From assembly GCA_905182755.1 (NCBI GenBank), contig CAJJCS010000002.1, forward strand, positions 1-64,000: a stretch of 64,000 nucleotides of DNA, in the 5' to 3' direction. How positions within the stretch are numbered: position 1 is the stretch's first letter; the number at the start of each line of letters is the position of its first letter. The notes below the pieces were generated by a model. That model was not told where the DNA came from and did not search any database. It worked only from the letters and a program-made list of their open reading frames with translations. This stretch comes from Aequorivita sp. HC6-5. Its GTDB lineage: Bacteria > Bacteroidota > Bacteroidia > Flavobacteriales > Flavobacteriaceae. Shown piece after piece: positions 21,443 to 31,754 of the stretch. Position numbers and translations under genes: made by a program.

Positions 21443-23183
21443 AAAATAAAGTTTTATTACTGTTAGTAGTTTATCTGGCACCTTTTGTCTTATTTGCTCA
21501 AACAGCTCCATATGATATGGTCTCTCAAATGGGAAGAGGTATAAACCTTGGAAACGTTCTTAGTGCTCCTATAGAAGGAAACTGGGCCCCTGCTGCTGAG
21601 GAACAATATTTTATCGATGTTGCTGCCGCTGGTTTTACCAATGTTAGAATTCCAATTGACTTTTTTGGGACTCGAACTACAGGCGATACTTCTGGTTATT
21701 CAAGTACTGCTGGAACTGCAGGAAATTATACCGGAACATCAGCAGATTATGTTGTTAGCTCAGTATACCTTGATAGAGTTCAACAGGTAGTTAATTGGTC
21801 TCTAAATCAAGGTCTTGTAACCATAATTGATCTTCACGGATCAACTTTAAATTCTGAGTTTATCTTCACATTTGATGCTGGAGAATCAGAATATACACAC
21901 CCAACTTCAGCAAAAAGAGCTGCCGATAATGATAAATTTAGAGCTATTTGGGCTCAGTAGCAGATCGGTTTAAAAACCATTCTGATAATTTATTATTTGA
22001 AGTTATTAACGAGCCCTATTTTCATATGAGCAAGACAGATATGGATACACTCAATACTGATATTTTAGCTATTATAAGAGCTTCTGGAGGAAGTAATGGA
22101 ACTAGAAATGTGATTATCACAGGAGGAACAGAAACTTCACATGAAGCGCCTTTGCAAATTGAACCTTCAATTATTTCTGGGGATAGTTATTTAATAGCAA
22201 CCTTTCATTATTACCAACCTTTTAATTTTACAAGTTCTAGTGCAGACTCTAGGGATAATGAATCTTGGGGTACAGCTCAAGATAAAGGACTATTAACAAC
22301 AAGATTTAATGAGGTTTATCAGTGGGCTTTAACAAACCAAATACCTGTTTTTTTAGGAGAATTTGGTGCAGATAATACTGGTGGATACAATTACAGTACA
22401 GGAGATTTAAATACCATTTCAGATAATACTACTGGATTTGCTGATGGAGGTCCAGATAATGCCTCAAGAGTAGAGTATCATAGATTTATTGTAGAACAAG
22501 CCATAAATAAAGGGTTTTCGTTTGCAGCTTGGGATTCTGGGCCAAAGTCTAACAAAACAATTCATAAGAGGACGGACAGTCCTACAACTTTAAATTATAA
22601 TATTAATGACTTTTCAGTGACAAGTTATAATCCTAAAGTTACAACTATTAGTACAGTTGTAGATAACTCTACTTGGGTGGAAGATGTAAAGGATGCTTTA
22701 CTAGATACAAGTGCAAACTGTAATAATTTTATCCAACTTATTATAAATCCAAATTTTGAGTGTGGTTTTAATAGTAATTGGGACATTTTTGTAGCAGGAT
22801 CATCATCAGCATCTGCAACATTCTCTGACGGAACCACAGATTCAAGATCAGGCAATGTAAGTGGGAAAATTGATGTAACCGCATCAGCTAATTATAACAG
22901 TGTACTTTTAAAAAATCAAGAATACACAAACGATTTGACAGGAAAAACGCTGACCGTTAAAGCTTATGTAAAAGCATCTACTGTAGCCCAAAGCTTCAAA
23001 TTTAGAATTAAGGCTGTTGTAGATGGCTCCAATGTTTTCTGGGTATCGCCTTCAATAAATTTATCAACAGACTACCCTACATCACCGTTTGAATTTGAAT
23101 ATGTAGTGGCTGCAAATACCACATCCATTGAGGTACAGACAATGTTGGGTAATGAGGTTGGTATTTATTACTTTGATGATTTA
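21426..23183 (+). repeat. 1.76-kb near-identical GH5-CBM repeat, copy B
   Basis: This is the second copy of 17970-19731. After 23183 the two copies diverge completely, which marks the joint where C-terminal parts were exchanged. Confidence 0.9.
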
Positions 23184-23486
23184 GAATTTTCTATTGATAA
23201 CACATTATCTTCGGATATTATTGATTTAAATAATGAAGTTGTATTATTTCCTAATCCAAGCCAGGATTTTGTAAACATAAAGTTAGTATCTCTAAACAAA
23301 AAGATAAAACGCGTCAGGATAATTGATGTTAATGGAAGAGTTATTACAGAACATAATCCTAAGCATACCAATAGTTTAAAATTAAATACTAATACTTTGG
23401 AAAATGGGATCTATTTAATACAAATTACAACAAGTGATAACAAGGTTTTAAGGTATAAACGGATTGTTGTAGCTAGGTTATATTAG
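21436..23486 (+). CDS. Secreted GH5 glycoside hydrolase with CBM-like and short T9SS domain (copy B, one frameshift)
   Basis: The start ATG at 21436 overlaps the stop of copy A by seven bases (ATGTTGA). Signal peptide, GH5 domain and CBM-like domain are nearly identical to copy A (VINEP acid/base; nucleophile in FLGEFGAD). The C-terminus differs: after the CBM there is a short standard sorting domain (VVLFPNPSQDFVNIKL ... GIYLIQITTSDNK) instead of the 480-residue module. The frame breaks near 21955, where GGCTCAGTAGC lacks one A compared with GGACTCAGATAGC of copy A; this is probably a sequencing error. It is likely cotranscribed with copy A. The two may share a substrate while being placed on the surface by different C-terminal parts. 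Confidence 0.85.
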
Positions 23487-23528
23487 GGGTGTTTTTATAA
23501 ATAAACAATAACATATACGCTATTTACT

Positions 23529-23536
23529 TATCTTTG
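23529..23536 (+). promoter_or_regulatory. Candidate -7 box for the HTCS gene
   Basis: TATCTTTG fits TANNTTTG, 36 bases before the start codon. No CATWWCNCC pair is present, so the regulator gene does not look autoregulated through that site. A -33 element is not obvious. Confidence 0.45.
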
Positions 23537-23572
23537 ATTAAGTTACAGTCGTATACAAATTGAGAGCCCATC

Positions 23573-26500
23573 ATGTCTAATTTATTTAAAATTTTTTTTT
23601 TAATATTCAGTTTATATAGTTGTGATTCTTTGCACGCACAATTGCAATTAAACAAAATATCGGGTATTCAAGGACTTTCACAAAATACTGTAAAAAGTAT
23701 TATTCAAGATAGTAATGGTTTTATTTGGGTAGGAACTTACAATGGCATTAATAAATATGATGGCTATTCGATGGTTCATTATAAATTTTTAAATGACGTT
23801 AATAGTCTTAGTAGTAATATTATTATCAGTCTTTTTGAGGATAAAGATGGATATATATGGGCAGGAACTACAAATGCGGGATTAAACAGAATTGACCCAA
23901 GAACTGGTAAGATAGAGGTGTATTTTGATGACCCAAACGCCCCTGATTACGCAAGTGAAATAGACCATATTTATCAATCTCCATCTGGAGTTTTTTTTAT
24001 TAACACCTCTAAAGGCATTAAATTTTTTAATGTAGCCTTTGATGGTAGCTTATTATTTGAAGAAGTAATGAATGTGGCAAACAACTTTAGTTTGCGTATT
24101 AAAACTATTATTCCTGCAGTAAATGGGAAGCATTGGTTTTTTACTCCTGAAAGAAAAATAAAACTGCATCAAGTAGCAGTAAACGAAATCGAAAATGTGC
24201 CAGATATTAAAATTCAAAGTACAGATATTAAGGCATTTGAATTTGGCTCGAGTTATCCTGTAAATTTTATTGAATACCCAAAGAACACTATTTGGGTGAT
24301 AAGTAATAGACTACAACTTCTTAAAATTCAATTAAACAATCAACTTCAGGTTATTGATCGGGAGCTGATTAGCCTTTCGGATAATAGTTCAGGGTTTTCA
24401 GAACAAAATTTCAAGAAAATAGCCATTGCTATTGATAAAGAACAGCACATTTGGGTTGCTGGCAATGGGACATTGTTAAGCTATGATACTAAGACAGGAG
24501 AAAAACGTAATTTAAATTCGGTAAATAGAAAAGAGATTGCGATTCAACAGGCGCAACAATTAATGATTGATAACACCAATATTCTGTGGTTAGGAACTTT
24601 AAATCACGGTTTGTACAAAATGGATTTAGAAAATAATTCATTTTTAAACTCTAACGAATTTTCAAATACTTCTGAAAAGCAATTCCCCTTTTTTTATGAG
24701 TATCCTATCCTTACAATGTGCGAAAATTCTAAAGGTGATATTTGGTTAGGGAGTCAAGGCAAAGGCGGTTTAGCACTCTTAAAAGGAAAAGAAATTGAAC
24801 GGTATTTGTTAAATATGTCCAATAAAGTTTTGGACTATAATTATCTTACAAAAACCAACAAACAATTTGATGATGAAGATTTTTTTGAAATTAAAAGATT
24901 GATGAATGATCGCCAAGACAATATTTGGGTAGGCTCAAAAACAGGGTTAAGTAAAATAAGCTTTAAAAACAATTCAGAAATATTTGAAATTCAGAAATTT
25001 AATACTTTTAAAGATAAACAGGGTGAACTTATTAAAAGTCCGGTCTTTGCTATTGAAGAAGATAGAATGGGAAATATTTGGGTTGGGTATTGGAAGAAAG
25101 GCATTGCGAAACTTACTTTTGATAAACAAAGCGAAACGTACACGTCTGTTAATTATCAAAACCAATCAAACGATACTAATAGCTTATCCAACAATTTCGT
25201 TCGAGATATACTTGAAGATTCTAATGGCGATATTTGGGTTGGAACTAGTAGCGGTTTAAATAAGCTAAAACAAGATGCTACCGGAAATATTACTTTTACG
25301 AGTTATCTAAATGACCCTGAAAACAAAAACAGTTTAAGTAATAATTATGTTTTGGATGCTTTTCAATCAAGTGATGGTAATTTATATGTAGGTACATTTG
25401 GTGGAGGATTGAATCAAATTGATATTTCAAATAACACATTAAATTTTAAACATTATACAACAAAAGAAGGACTTCCAAGTGATATTGTTTATCAAATAAA
25501 AGAAGACAAACAAGGTAATATATGGATGTTACACGTTAGGGAGATTTCTAAATTGAACCCTACAACTGGAGAAATTACCTATTTCGAAAACCAAGATGGA
25601 ATTAATGTTAGCGAGTTTAAGGATAATGCCATGTTGTTTACGACTTCTGGGATGATGCTTTGTGGCGGGGTAAATGGAATTACTTTTTTTCAACCTGATA
25701 AGCTTTCTGTAAATAAAATAAAGCCACAACTAATTATTTCAGAATTTAAGCTTTTTAATGAAATTGTTCAACCCTTAGAGGAAAGAAACGGAAAGGTGAT
25801 TTTAAAAAAGAGTATTAATGAAACAAAAAAGATTGAATTGCCTTATAATCTTAACTCGATTGAATTTGTTTTTTCAAGCTTGCATTTTTCCAATCCTGAA
25901 AAAAATAAATACAAGTACATATTGGAAGGATTTGATGAAAAGTGGCAATATTCTGTAGGAAATGAGCGACGGTTTGCATCCTACACGAATGTACCTCCAG
26001 GAAATTATATATTTAAAGTGTATGGCTCTAATAGTGTTGGTATCTGGACAGATGAACCAAAAGAGATATCGGTTGTAATAAACAAACCTTGGTACTTAAC
26101 AATGCTAGCTATTTGTGTTTTCTTATTGTTAACGTTTACCGTTATATATAGTTTTGTCAAAATTGGTTTAAATCAGATACGTTTAAAGAGCAAAATGGAT
26201 ATCGAAAGTGCTATCCACGAAAATTCTGAAGAAATGAATCAGATGAAGCTTCAGTTCTTTACCAATATATCACATGAATTAAGAACCCCTTTAACTTTAA
26301 TTGTTGGTCCCTTGAGTCAAATCATGAATGGTCAGGTCAATACCAAAGATGTTCCGAAGTTAAATTCAATTATGTATAAAAATTCCAATAGACTGCTCAA
26401 GCTAATTAATCAGCTTTTAGATTTTAGAAAAGCAGAATCTGGAAATTTAAATTTAATTGTTCAAAATGATGAGCTTGTATCCTTTGTAGGGGAAGTGTTT

Positions 26501-27841
26501 GCAGTATTTGAAGATATTGCATTAGAAAAAGATATTAAGTTTTTGTTTTTATCTCCAAAAAATGAACTGGATGCTTGGTTTGATAATGATAAAATTGAAA
26601 AAATATTGTATAATTTATTGTCTAACGCCTTTAAATTTACACCTAATGGAAAGGGTATTACCCTAAGTCTTGAAAAAGAAACTATAAACAATGAAGACTA
26701 TGCCATTATTAAAGTAATTGATTTTGGAATAGGAATACCTAAAGAGGAATTAGTGAGCATATTTGATAGGTTCTATCAAACCAGAAAAGAAAATAATGCT
26801 ATTAATGAAGGCTCAGGTTTGGGGTTGGCATATATAAAGCATTTAGTAGAAGTACATAAAGGCGAAATTAATATTCAAAGCGAGTTTCATAAAGGAACGA
26901 CATGTACCGTTACTATCCCTATCTCTAAAAGAGCTTACTCTGATAATTCGATTATAGAATTACAACCTCAAAAATATGATTTCAAATACACTAAAATTGG
27001 GGTTGATGTTATTAAGGAAAATCAATTAATATCGAAAAAACCTATTAAAAGTGTTAAAGAACATTCTAAGGAAACACCACTGCTGTTAATCGTTGAAGAT
27101 AATAGAGAATTGCAAGACTATTTGGTGACATTTTTTAGTTATGATTATAGAATATTAACCGCAAATAATGGTAAAGAAGGTTTAGAGCAGGCAATTAAAA
27201 ACATACCCAGCATTATTATAAGCGATTTAATGATGCCCGAAATGAATGGGATTGAAATGTGTAAAAAATTAAAAACTGATATTGCCACAAGTCACATCCC
27301 AATACTTATTTTAACTGCAAAAGCTGGATTGGAAAACGAAAAAGAGGGGTTAGAAACTGGAGCTGATGAGTTTATCTTGAAACCTTTTAATATTGAAGTT
27401 TTAAAATTAAGATTAGATAATATTTTACGTACCAAGCAGCAATGGATTCAAAAGTTTAGAACGAACTCGAATTCTAAGTCATGGAAAGAATTGTCCAATA
27501 AATTGGATCAAAAATTTATAGAAAAATCAATTAACATCATTAAAAAGAATCTTGATAATACAGAATTTTCTGTAGAAAAGTTCGCTTTAGAAATAGGAAT
27601 GAGTAGATCTGCACTATTCTTAAAATTGAAATCAATAACAGGGCAATCCACATCTGAATTTATAAGAACAATTCGCCTTAATAAGGCTGCAAAGCTTATT
27701 GAATCTGGAAAATATTCCATAACCGAAGTAATCTATATGGTAGGGTTTTCTGATCCTAAATATTTTAGAACCTGCTTTAAAAAACACTTTGATTGCACAC
27801 CAAGTAGCTATTTTTCTAATTTCAAGACCGTTGCGTCGTAA
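23573..27841 (+). CDS. Hybrid two-component system regulator (HTCS): propeller sensor, kinase, receiver, AraC DNA-binding domain
   Basis: The product has 1422 residues. Order: signal peptide; periplasmic two-component-regulator beta-propellers from about residue 25 to 720, with repeated (D)GxIWVGT motifs; a Y_Y_Y domain; one membrane helix at about 840-865 (WYLTMLAICVFLLLTFTVIY); HisKA with the phospho-acceptor His near 900 (NISHELRTPLT); HATPase (NLLSNAFKFT, DFGIGIP, GSGLGLAY); receiver with phospho-acceptor Asp near 1216 (IIISDLMMPEMNG) and Lys in FILKPF; C-terminal AraC-type HTH at about 1310-1420 (ISDKTG-type second helix: ITEVIYMVGFSDPKYF). HTCS proteins bind oligosaccharides in the periplasm and switch on neighbouring glycan-use genes. 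It sits at the end of the locus and is the obvious candidate to bind the repeated operators at 7954, 8038, 13495 and 16683. Confidence 0.95.
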   Translation: MSNLFKIFFLIFSLYSCDSLHAQLQLNKISGIQGLSQNTVKSIIQDSNGFIWVGTYNGINKYDGYSMVHYKFLNDVNSLSSNIIISLFEDKDGYIWAGTTNAGLNRIDPRTGKIEVYFDDPNAPDYASEIDHIYQSPSGVFFINTSKGIKFFNVAFDGSLLFEEVMNVANNFSLRIKTIIPAVNGKHWFFTPERKIKLHQVAVNEIENVPDIKIQSTDIKAFEFGSSYPVNFIEYPKNTIWVISNRLQLLKIQLNNQLQVIDRELISLSDNSSGFSEQNFKKIAIAIDKEQHIWVAGNGTLLSYDTKTGEKRNLNSVNRKEIAIQQAQQLMIDNTNILWLGTLNHGLYKMDLENNSFLNSNEFSNTSEKQFPFFYEYPILTMCENSKGDIWLGSQGKGGLALLKGKEIERYLLNMSNKVLDYNYLTKTNKQFDDEDFFEIKRLMNDRQDNIWVGSKTGLSKISFKNNSEIFEIQKFNTFKDKQGELIKSPVFAIEEDRMGNIWVGYWKKGIAKLTFDKQSETYTSVNYQNQSNDTNSLSNNFVRDILEDSNGDIWVGTSSGLNKLKQDATGNITFTSYLNDPENKNSLSNNYVLDAFQSSDGNLYVGTFGGGLNQIDISNNTLNFKHYTTKEGLPSDIVYQIKEDKQGNIWMLHVREISKLNPTTGEITYFENQDGINVSEFKDNAMLFTTSGMMLCGGVNGITFFQPDKLSVNKIKPQLIISEFKLFNEIVQPLEERNGKVILKKSINETKKIELPYNLNSIEFVFSSLHFSNPEKNKYKYILEGFDEKWQYSVGNERRFASYTNVPPGNYIFKVYGSNSVGIWTDEPKEISVVINKPWYLTMLAICVFLLLTFTVIYSFVKIGLNQIRLKSKMDIESAIHENSEEMNQMKLQFFTNISHELRTPLTLIVGPLSQIMNGQVNTKDVPKLNSIMYKNSNRLLKLINQLLDFRKAESGNLNLIVQNDELVSFVGEVFAVFEDIALEKDIKFLFLSPKNELDAWFDNDKIEKILYNLLSNAFKFTPNGKGITLSLEKETINNEDYAIIKVIDFGIGIPKEELVSIFDRFYQTRKENNAINEGSGLGLAYIKHLVEVHKGEINIQSEFHKGTTCTVTIPISKRAYSDNSIIELQPQKYDFKYTKIGVDVIKENQLISKKPIKSVKEHSKETPLLLIVEDNRELQDYLVTFFSYDYRILTANNGKEGLEQAIKNIPSIIISDLMMPEMNGIEMCKKLKTDIATSHIPILILTAKAGLENEKEGLETGADEFILKPFNIEVLKLRLDNILRTKQQWIQKFRTNSNSKSWKELSNKLDQKFIEKSINIIKKNLDNTEFSVEKFALEIGMSRSALFLKLKSITGQSTSEFIRTIRLNKAAKLIESGKYSITEVIYMVGFSDPKYFRTCFKKHFDCTPSSYFSNFKTVAS

Positions 27842-27861
27842 ACGCCATCATTAAATTCACC

Positions 27862-27891
27862 TATTACCCCCATACCAATAACCATTACCCC
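27862..27891 (+). promoter_or_regulatory. Orphan HTCS-type operator pair
   Basis: TATTACCCC (27862-27870; first base differs from the consensus) and CATTACCCC (27883-27891) are 21 bases apart, as in the four promoters of the locus. It lies 20 bases after the HTCS stop codon. No -7 box stands 23 bases downstream; a broken coding remnant begins there instead. Confidence 0.5.
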
Positions 27892-27897
27892 CTTATA

Positions 27898-28118
27898 ACT
27901 ATACAGATTGGTATTTACCTTCAAAAGATGAACTAGACATGATGTATGTAAATTTACACTTGCAAGGGCTTGGCGGTTTTGCTAATAGTTCCTACTGGAG
28001 TTCTACGGAGCTCGATGGCAATGACGCGTGGGCTCAGTTTTTCAACTTTGGTTATCAGAGCTACAACATAAGTGCTCCACAAGCAGTGTGCGTGCTGTTC
28101 GGGCTTTTTAATTATTTA
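27898..28118 (+). pseudogene. C-terminal fragment of a DUF1566/FISUMP-like domain gene
   Basis: Without any start, the frame reads YTDWYLPSKDELDMMYVNL, then GGFANSSYWSSTELD, typical of the DUF1566 / Fibrobacter-succinogenes-paralogous domain found in secreted Bacteroidota proteins. The end shows a frameshift: the family-typical SVRAVRAF and a stop at 28116-28118 are in another frame. Only the last 70 or so residues of the domain remain, joined directly to an orphan HTCS-type operator. Confidence 0.6.
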
Positions 28119-28206
28119 TCAATTTAGCGAAGCGGTCTCACGAGCACCTTTCAAGAAAATAAGTAAGGGTGCGTAATTTAATAAGTGCCGCGTAAGCGGC
28201 CGAGTA

Positions 28207-28254
28207 AAAAAAAATATCCCCAAGAATAACAATTTATTCTTGGGGATAATTTGT
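28207..28254 (-). terminator. Terminator hairpin of the tRNA-Leu type (dispersed copy 1)
   Basis: ATCCCCAAGAATAA pairs with TTATTCTTGGGGAT; on the minus strand it is followed by a run of T. It ends minus-strand transcription from the wza-wzc side. The hairpin is nearly identical to those at 38950, 39413 and 42676. Confidence 0.8.
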
Positions 28255-28279
28255 ACCGTGCCTAGTTCAAGCACCGAGC

Positions 28280-28339
28280 TTATTTTTTGAGTATTGACCA
28301 AACCCAATATGCAAAGTTTTTAATTCCTTTGATTGTCAT
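28280..28339 (-). CDS. Possible 19-aa cationic peptide downstream of wzc
   Basis: The frame ATG 28339 to TAA 28280 encodes a 19-residue, Lys-rich, aromatic and amphipathic peptide (MTIKGIKNFAYWVWSILKK). It lies between the 37-codon frame at 28351 and the terminator, so it would be transcribed with wza-wzc. It could equally be chance or the stub of a lost gene. Confidence 0.25.
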   Translation of the reverse strand: MTIKGIKNFAYWVWSILKK

Positions 28340-28350
28340 AATTCTATCTT

Positions 28351-28464
28351 TTAAAAGTATGATTTACAATTTCCTGCATTGCTAGCAATTTTTAAAATAG
28401 GTTGGTCTTTATTAGTTGTGTCTTGTAAGGTTTTTAAAGCAGCTGTTTTAATGTTATTGATCAT
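28351..28464 (-). CDS. Possible 37-aa peptide downstream of wzc
   Basis: The frame ATG 28464 to TAA 28351 starts 49 bases past the wzc stop. The peptide is polar and helical at first (INNIKTAALKTLQDTTNKD) and ends with a single Cys (NAGNCKSYF). I recognise no family. It may be a genuine small gene at the end of the exopolysaccharide operon or the leftover of a longer one. Confidence 0.3.
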   Translation of the reverse strand: MINNIKTAALKTLQDTTNKDQPILKIASNAGNCKSYF

Positions 28465-28513
28465 CTAGGCAGCCATATTGGGCTTTGATTGCTATTAAGC
28501 CTTCCAGCGGGCT

Positions 28514-30818
28514 TTATCTTGCTCCATATCCATACCCGTATCCATACCCGTATCCATATGCGTAGCCATATTTGTCAATAAACTTATCGGGTTTTGTGTC
28601 ATCGGTAATTACATACCCTATATTTTTTTTATTGTATTTTTCTTTATAGTCCAAAACGTAGTTTACTAACTTTTTAGATGAAAAGTTTTTTCTAAAAACA
28701 TGAACAACATAGTCTGATTTTTCTAACAACTCTAAAGACTCAACCATAAAAAGGATTGGTGCACTATCAAAAATAATATAGTCGTATTTTTCTTTGAGAA
28801 ATGAAATAAAATCATCAAATCTTTTAGTTTTAAAAACACTAGTTTTCGTGTTTGTTTTTGTTCCTGCAAACAGAGTATCGAGGTGTTTGTTACTTATTTT
28901 ATATTCTTCAAAAAGTGCTTCGAATTTAGTAGTAGTGTCATCTATAATGTTTGTTAGCCCTTTACAATTTTTGGTGTTTTGATCAAATAATTTTGATAAA
29001 TCAGGATTTCCTAAATCTGTGCCTATCAAGACAACTTTTTTACCCTTACTGGCTAAAAATGTTGCAAGATTAAAGGCAGTAAAAGTTTTCCCTTCATTTT
29101 TAATACATGAAGTAATCATAATAGACATCCCTTTGGAGGATTTTGGAATTACCATATTTATATTATGATAAATTCTCTTAAAAAGCTCGTATTGTACTGC
29201 TTTGCTGTCTTTCGACTCTTTTTTCCCCGAAAATTTTACAATACCCAGAAAATTAATATTGGCAAGCTCTTGTTTTAGATATTCTGTGTCAATCTTAAAG
29301 CTTCTGAGAAAACATAAACCAACACAAAACCCAAGTGGGAGAACTAATCCAGCAAACAAAAAAGCTGCAAATATTTTTGGTTTATCGGTTTTTGATGTTA
29401 AAATATAATCAACTTCATTTATTACCTTAATGTTTGATTCTACAGAAGACACACTAATTAACGCCTCTTCTATTTTTTGAGACAGGTATGCATATAAATT
29501 ATTTAAAAGCAACAGGTCTTTCTCTAGGTTGCCCAGTTCAGATTCTCTCAGGGGGTATTATACCAACCAGGCTATTGTTTTTTTGTTTGAACTCATCATA
29601 TCTATTTAATTTCATTTTTAATTTGTTGATATAGATATTTAAACTATTTAAAATATTTGATCTTAGATCAATAAGCTGGTTTTGAGACTGTATAAGCAGC
29701 GGGTTTTTTGCCGTGGACTCAACAAGCAGGGTGTTTTTTCCTAAAATAATCGTGTTAAACTGTAACACCATGTTATTTATATTTTCATTTTCAATACCAA
29801 TATCTGTAGGTAAAAGCTCGAAAGAGATTTGCTTTTCTACCTCATCTATTAATTTGAGAGATAGTTCTGTCTGTAATGAATTAGTAAACATTTTTTGTTC
29901 AATTTCATTTAAATTCTCCAGCACTAAATTTGTTTGATTCTCTGGCATGTATACGCCATTTTCGATTTTGTAATCAGAAATAACAGCATTGAGTGAGTCA
30001 ATTTTTTCTCGTAGGGTGAAAATTCTAGATTCAATAAAATTTATGGATGCATGATATACATTTTTCTTGTCACGAATATTATTTTCTATAATTTCATCCA
30101 CAATGCCATTTAAAATCATTGAGTTTAAATACTTGTTTGCCCCAGTATAGGAGATATCATAGGTATTTGATGTTTTAGCCACATTGACAGCATAACTTGC
30201 TTTTATTGCATTAACGGTCTCTCTCTTTTTATATTGATTAATGATATAAGAGTCTTGACCTACATAGTTTGAAAATTTTGTTTTGTAGGTAAATAACGAA
30301 CTTTCAAATTCACTTTCATTTCTTGAAAATGAAAATATGTTGTCATTAACCTCTACAGTTACGCTCTGATTGTTAAAACTAACCATACAGCTGTTGTGAA
30401 TATTTTCATTTTTAAAATAAAATTCAAAGGGTACTGACTCTTTGGTTAGTAGCGTATTAGCTTTGAGTTTGTTTATTTTAAAATACCTGTAATTAAGGCC
30501 TAATTTTTCTACTACATTATTTAATATTAATGTTGATTTAAAAACGGAAACATGGTCTTCACTGCCAAGCTCGTTACTGCTATAAAGAAAATCATATTGA
30601 TTATTATTAATAAACGATGAAGGGTCTGACTGGTCTTTACTTATTAGTAAGGTTGTGTTTGTTTGAAATTTTTCTTGGTGGTAATAATTGTATACAATAC
30701 CAATAGCTGAGAATACCAATACAGATGAAATAATGAGCCATCTTTTTGATAAAAGAGTAAATACTATTTTTAAAAGATCCAATTGATCTTCACCGCCTTG
30801 TTCATTGGTATATTCCAT
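28514..30818 (-). CDS. wzc: Wzc-type polysaccharide chain-length / tyrosine autokinase (one frameshift)
   Basis: The N-terminal half (from 30818) begins with a Wzz-type domain and a first membrane helix (KRWLIISSVLVFSAIGIVYN), then a long periplasmic coiled-coil region. The second half has the other membrane helix (FAAFLFAGLVLPLGFCVGLC) and a cytoplasmic BY-kinase domain: Walker A CIKNEGKTFTAFN, Walker A' region VVLIGTDLGNP, Walker B YIIFDSAPI, and a C-terminal tail with seven YG-type Tyr residues, the expected autophosphorylation cluster. The frame breaks near 29550, where a GA pair seems lost; correcting it gives about 768 residues. The role is polymerisation and export control of an exopolysaccharide or capsule at the inner membrane. 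Its start overlaps the wza stop by one base (TAATG), so the two are coupled. The Walker motifs are less standard than usual. Confidence 0.85.
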
Positions 30819-31565
30819 TACCTTACAATTAACAAGATTGTTGTAGCCAGTAAAGCCAGTGAGCTAATATTTCTTAAAATCCCAAAATCAAATGCCAAGG
30901 ATGCTGTGTCAGGCCTTACATAAACCTCATCGTTTTGTTTTAGGAAGTAGTAGGGTGAGGTTATAAACTCATAGGATGTTAAGTCTATATATTTAGTTTC
31001 AATTTCTGTATTGGTGTTGCGTATTATTAAAACTTTACTTGGATTTGCTTTATTTGTAAATCCTCCAGCCCTGGTAATTAATTCTGTAAGTGAAATATTT
31101 TGATTTATTACGTTAAATACCCCAGGGCTATTTACCTCTCCTTGTATTGAAACTTCAAAATTTAAAATTTTTATTCTAACATTTGGATTTAGCACGTATT
31201 CCTCTAATTTAGTTTTTATAAGCTCTGCAAATTTAAAACAGGTTAACCCAGATGCCTTTTAAACTTCCAATAATTGGAAATTCTATATGTCCTGTTCTAT
31301 CAACAAGATACCCTTCCCATTTTCTTGCCTCTGTATTACGTACTGTTCCAAATTTGGCCATTGAAGTTTGTTCGAAAATTGCAGTACTCTCACTATTTAG
31401 AGATGAAATATTAATATCCAGCAAATCACCGTTAGCTATTATAGCTTCTGGGTTTTCTATTTTTAAATTTTCAGGAATCTTTTTAAATAGCAGCTTGTTG
31501 CTAGAACAACTCACAAATAAAACGGATAAAAAAAGTAGCCTTAAATTGTTTTTACACTGTAACAC
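30818..31565 (-). CDS. wza: Wza-type polysaccharide export outer-membrane lipoprotein (one frameshift)
   Basis: Lipoprotein signal (LFVSCSS). Residues about 40-110 are the Poly_export domain (NGDLLDINISSLN ... GYLVDRTGHIEFPIIGSLK) and the second half is an SLBB domain (FEVSIQGEVNSPGVFNV ... LTELITRAGGF), with a C-terminal membrane-like helix (ISSLALLATTILLIV). The frame breaks near 31245, between GSLK and SGLTCFKFAELI. The corrected length, about 248 residues, is normal for the Bacteroidota form. It forms the outer-membrane exit for the polymer handled by the adjacent Wzc. No glycosyltransferases, flippase or polymerase are next to the pair, so it is an orphan export pair here. Confidence 0.85.
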
Positions 31566-31754
31566 GAAAAGTATTTTTCAATTAGTATAAGACAATAGTA
31601 CAATTAATTAAATGTGTAGATAAATGTTCTTTTTTTAATAAAACATCTTTTTTTTAAAATAAACATCTATAATTCCCAACTAAGAAACTGGTATTCAAAA
31701 TTGTTTATATAAAGGGCTTATACTTGATAAAAGATGTTTTACTTGTATGTATTA

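Noticed and set aside
28514-28560. Short direct repeats of about 18 bases resembling CRISPR or a binding array
   Set aside because: They code for the Tyr-Gly tail of Wzc in frame.
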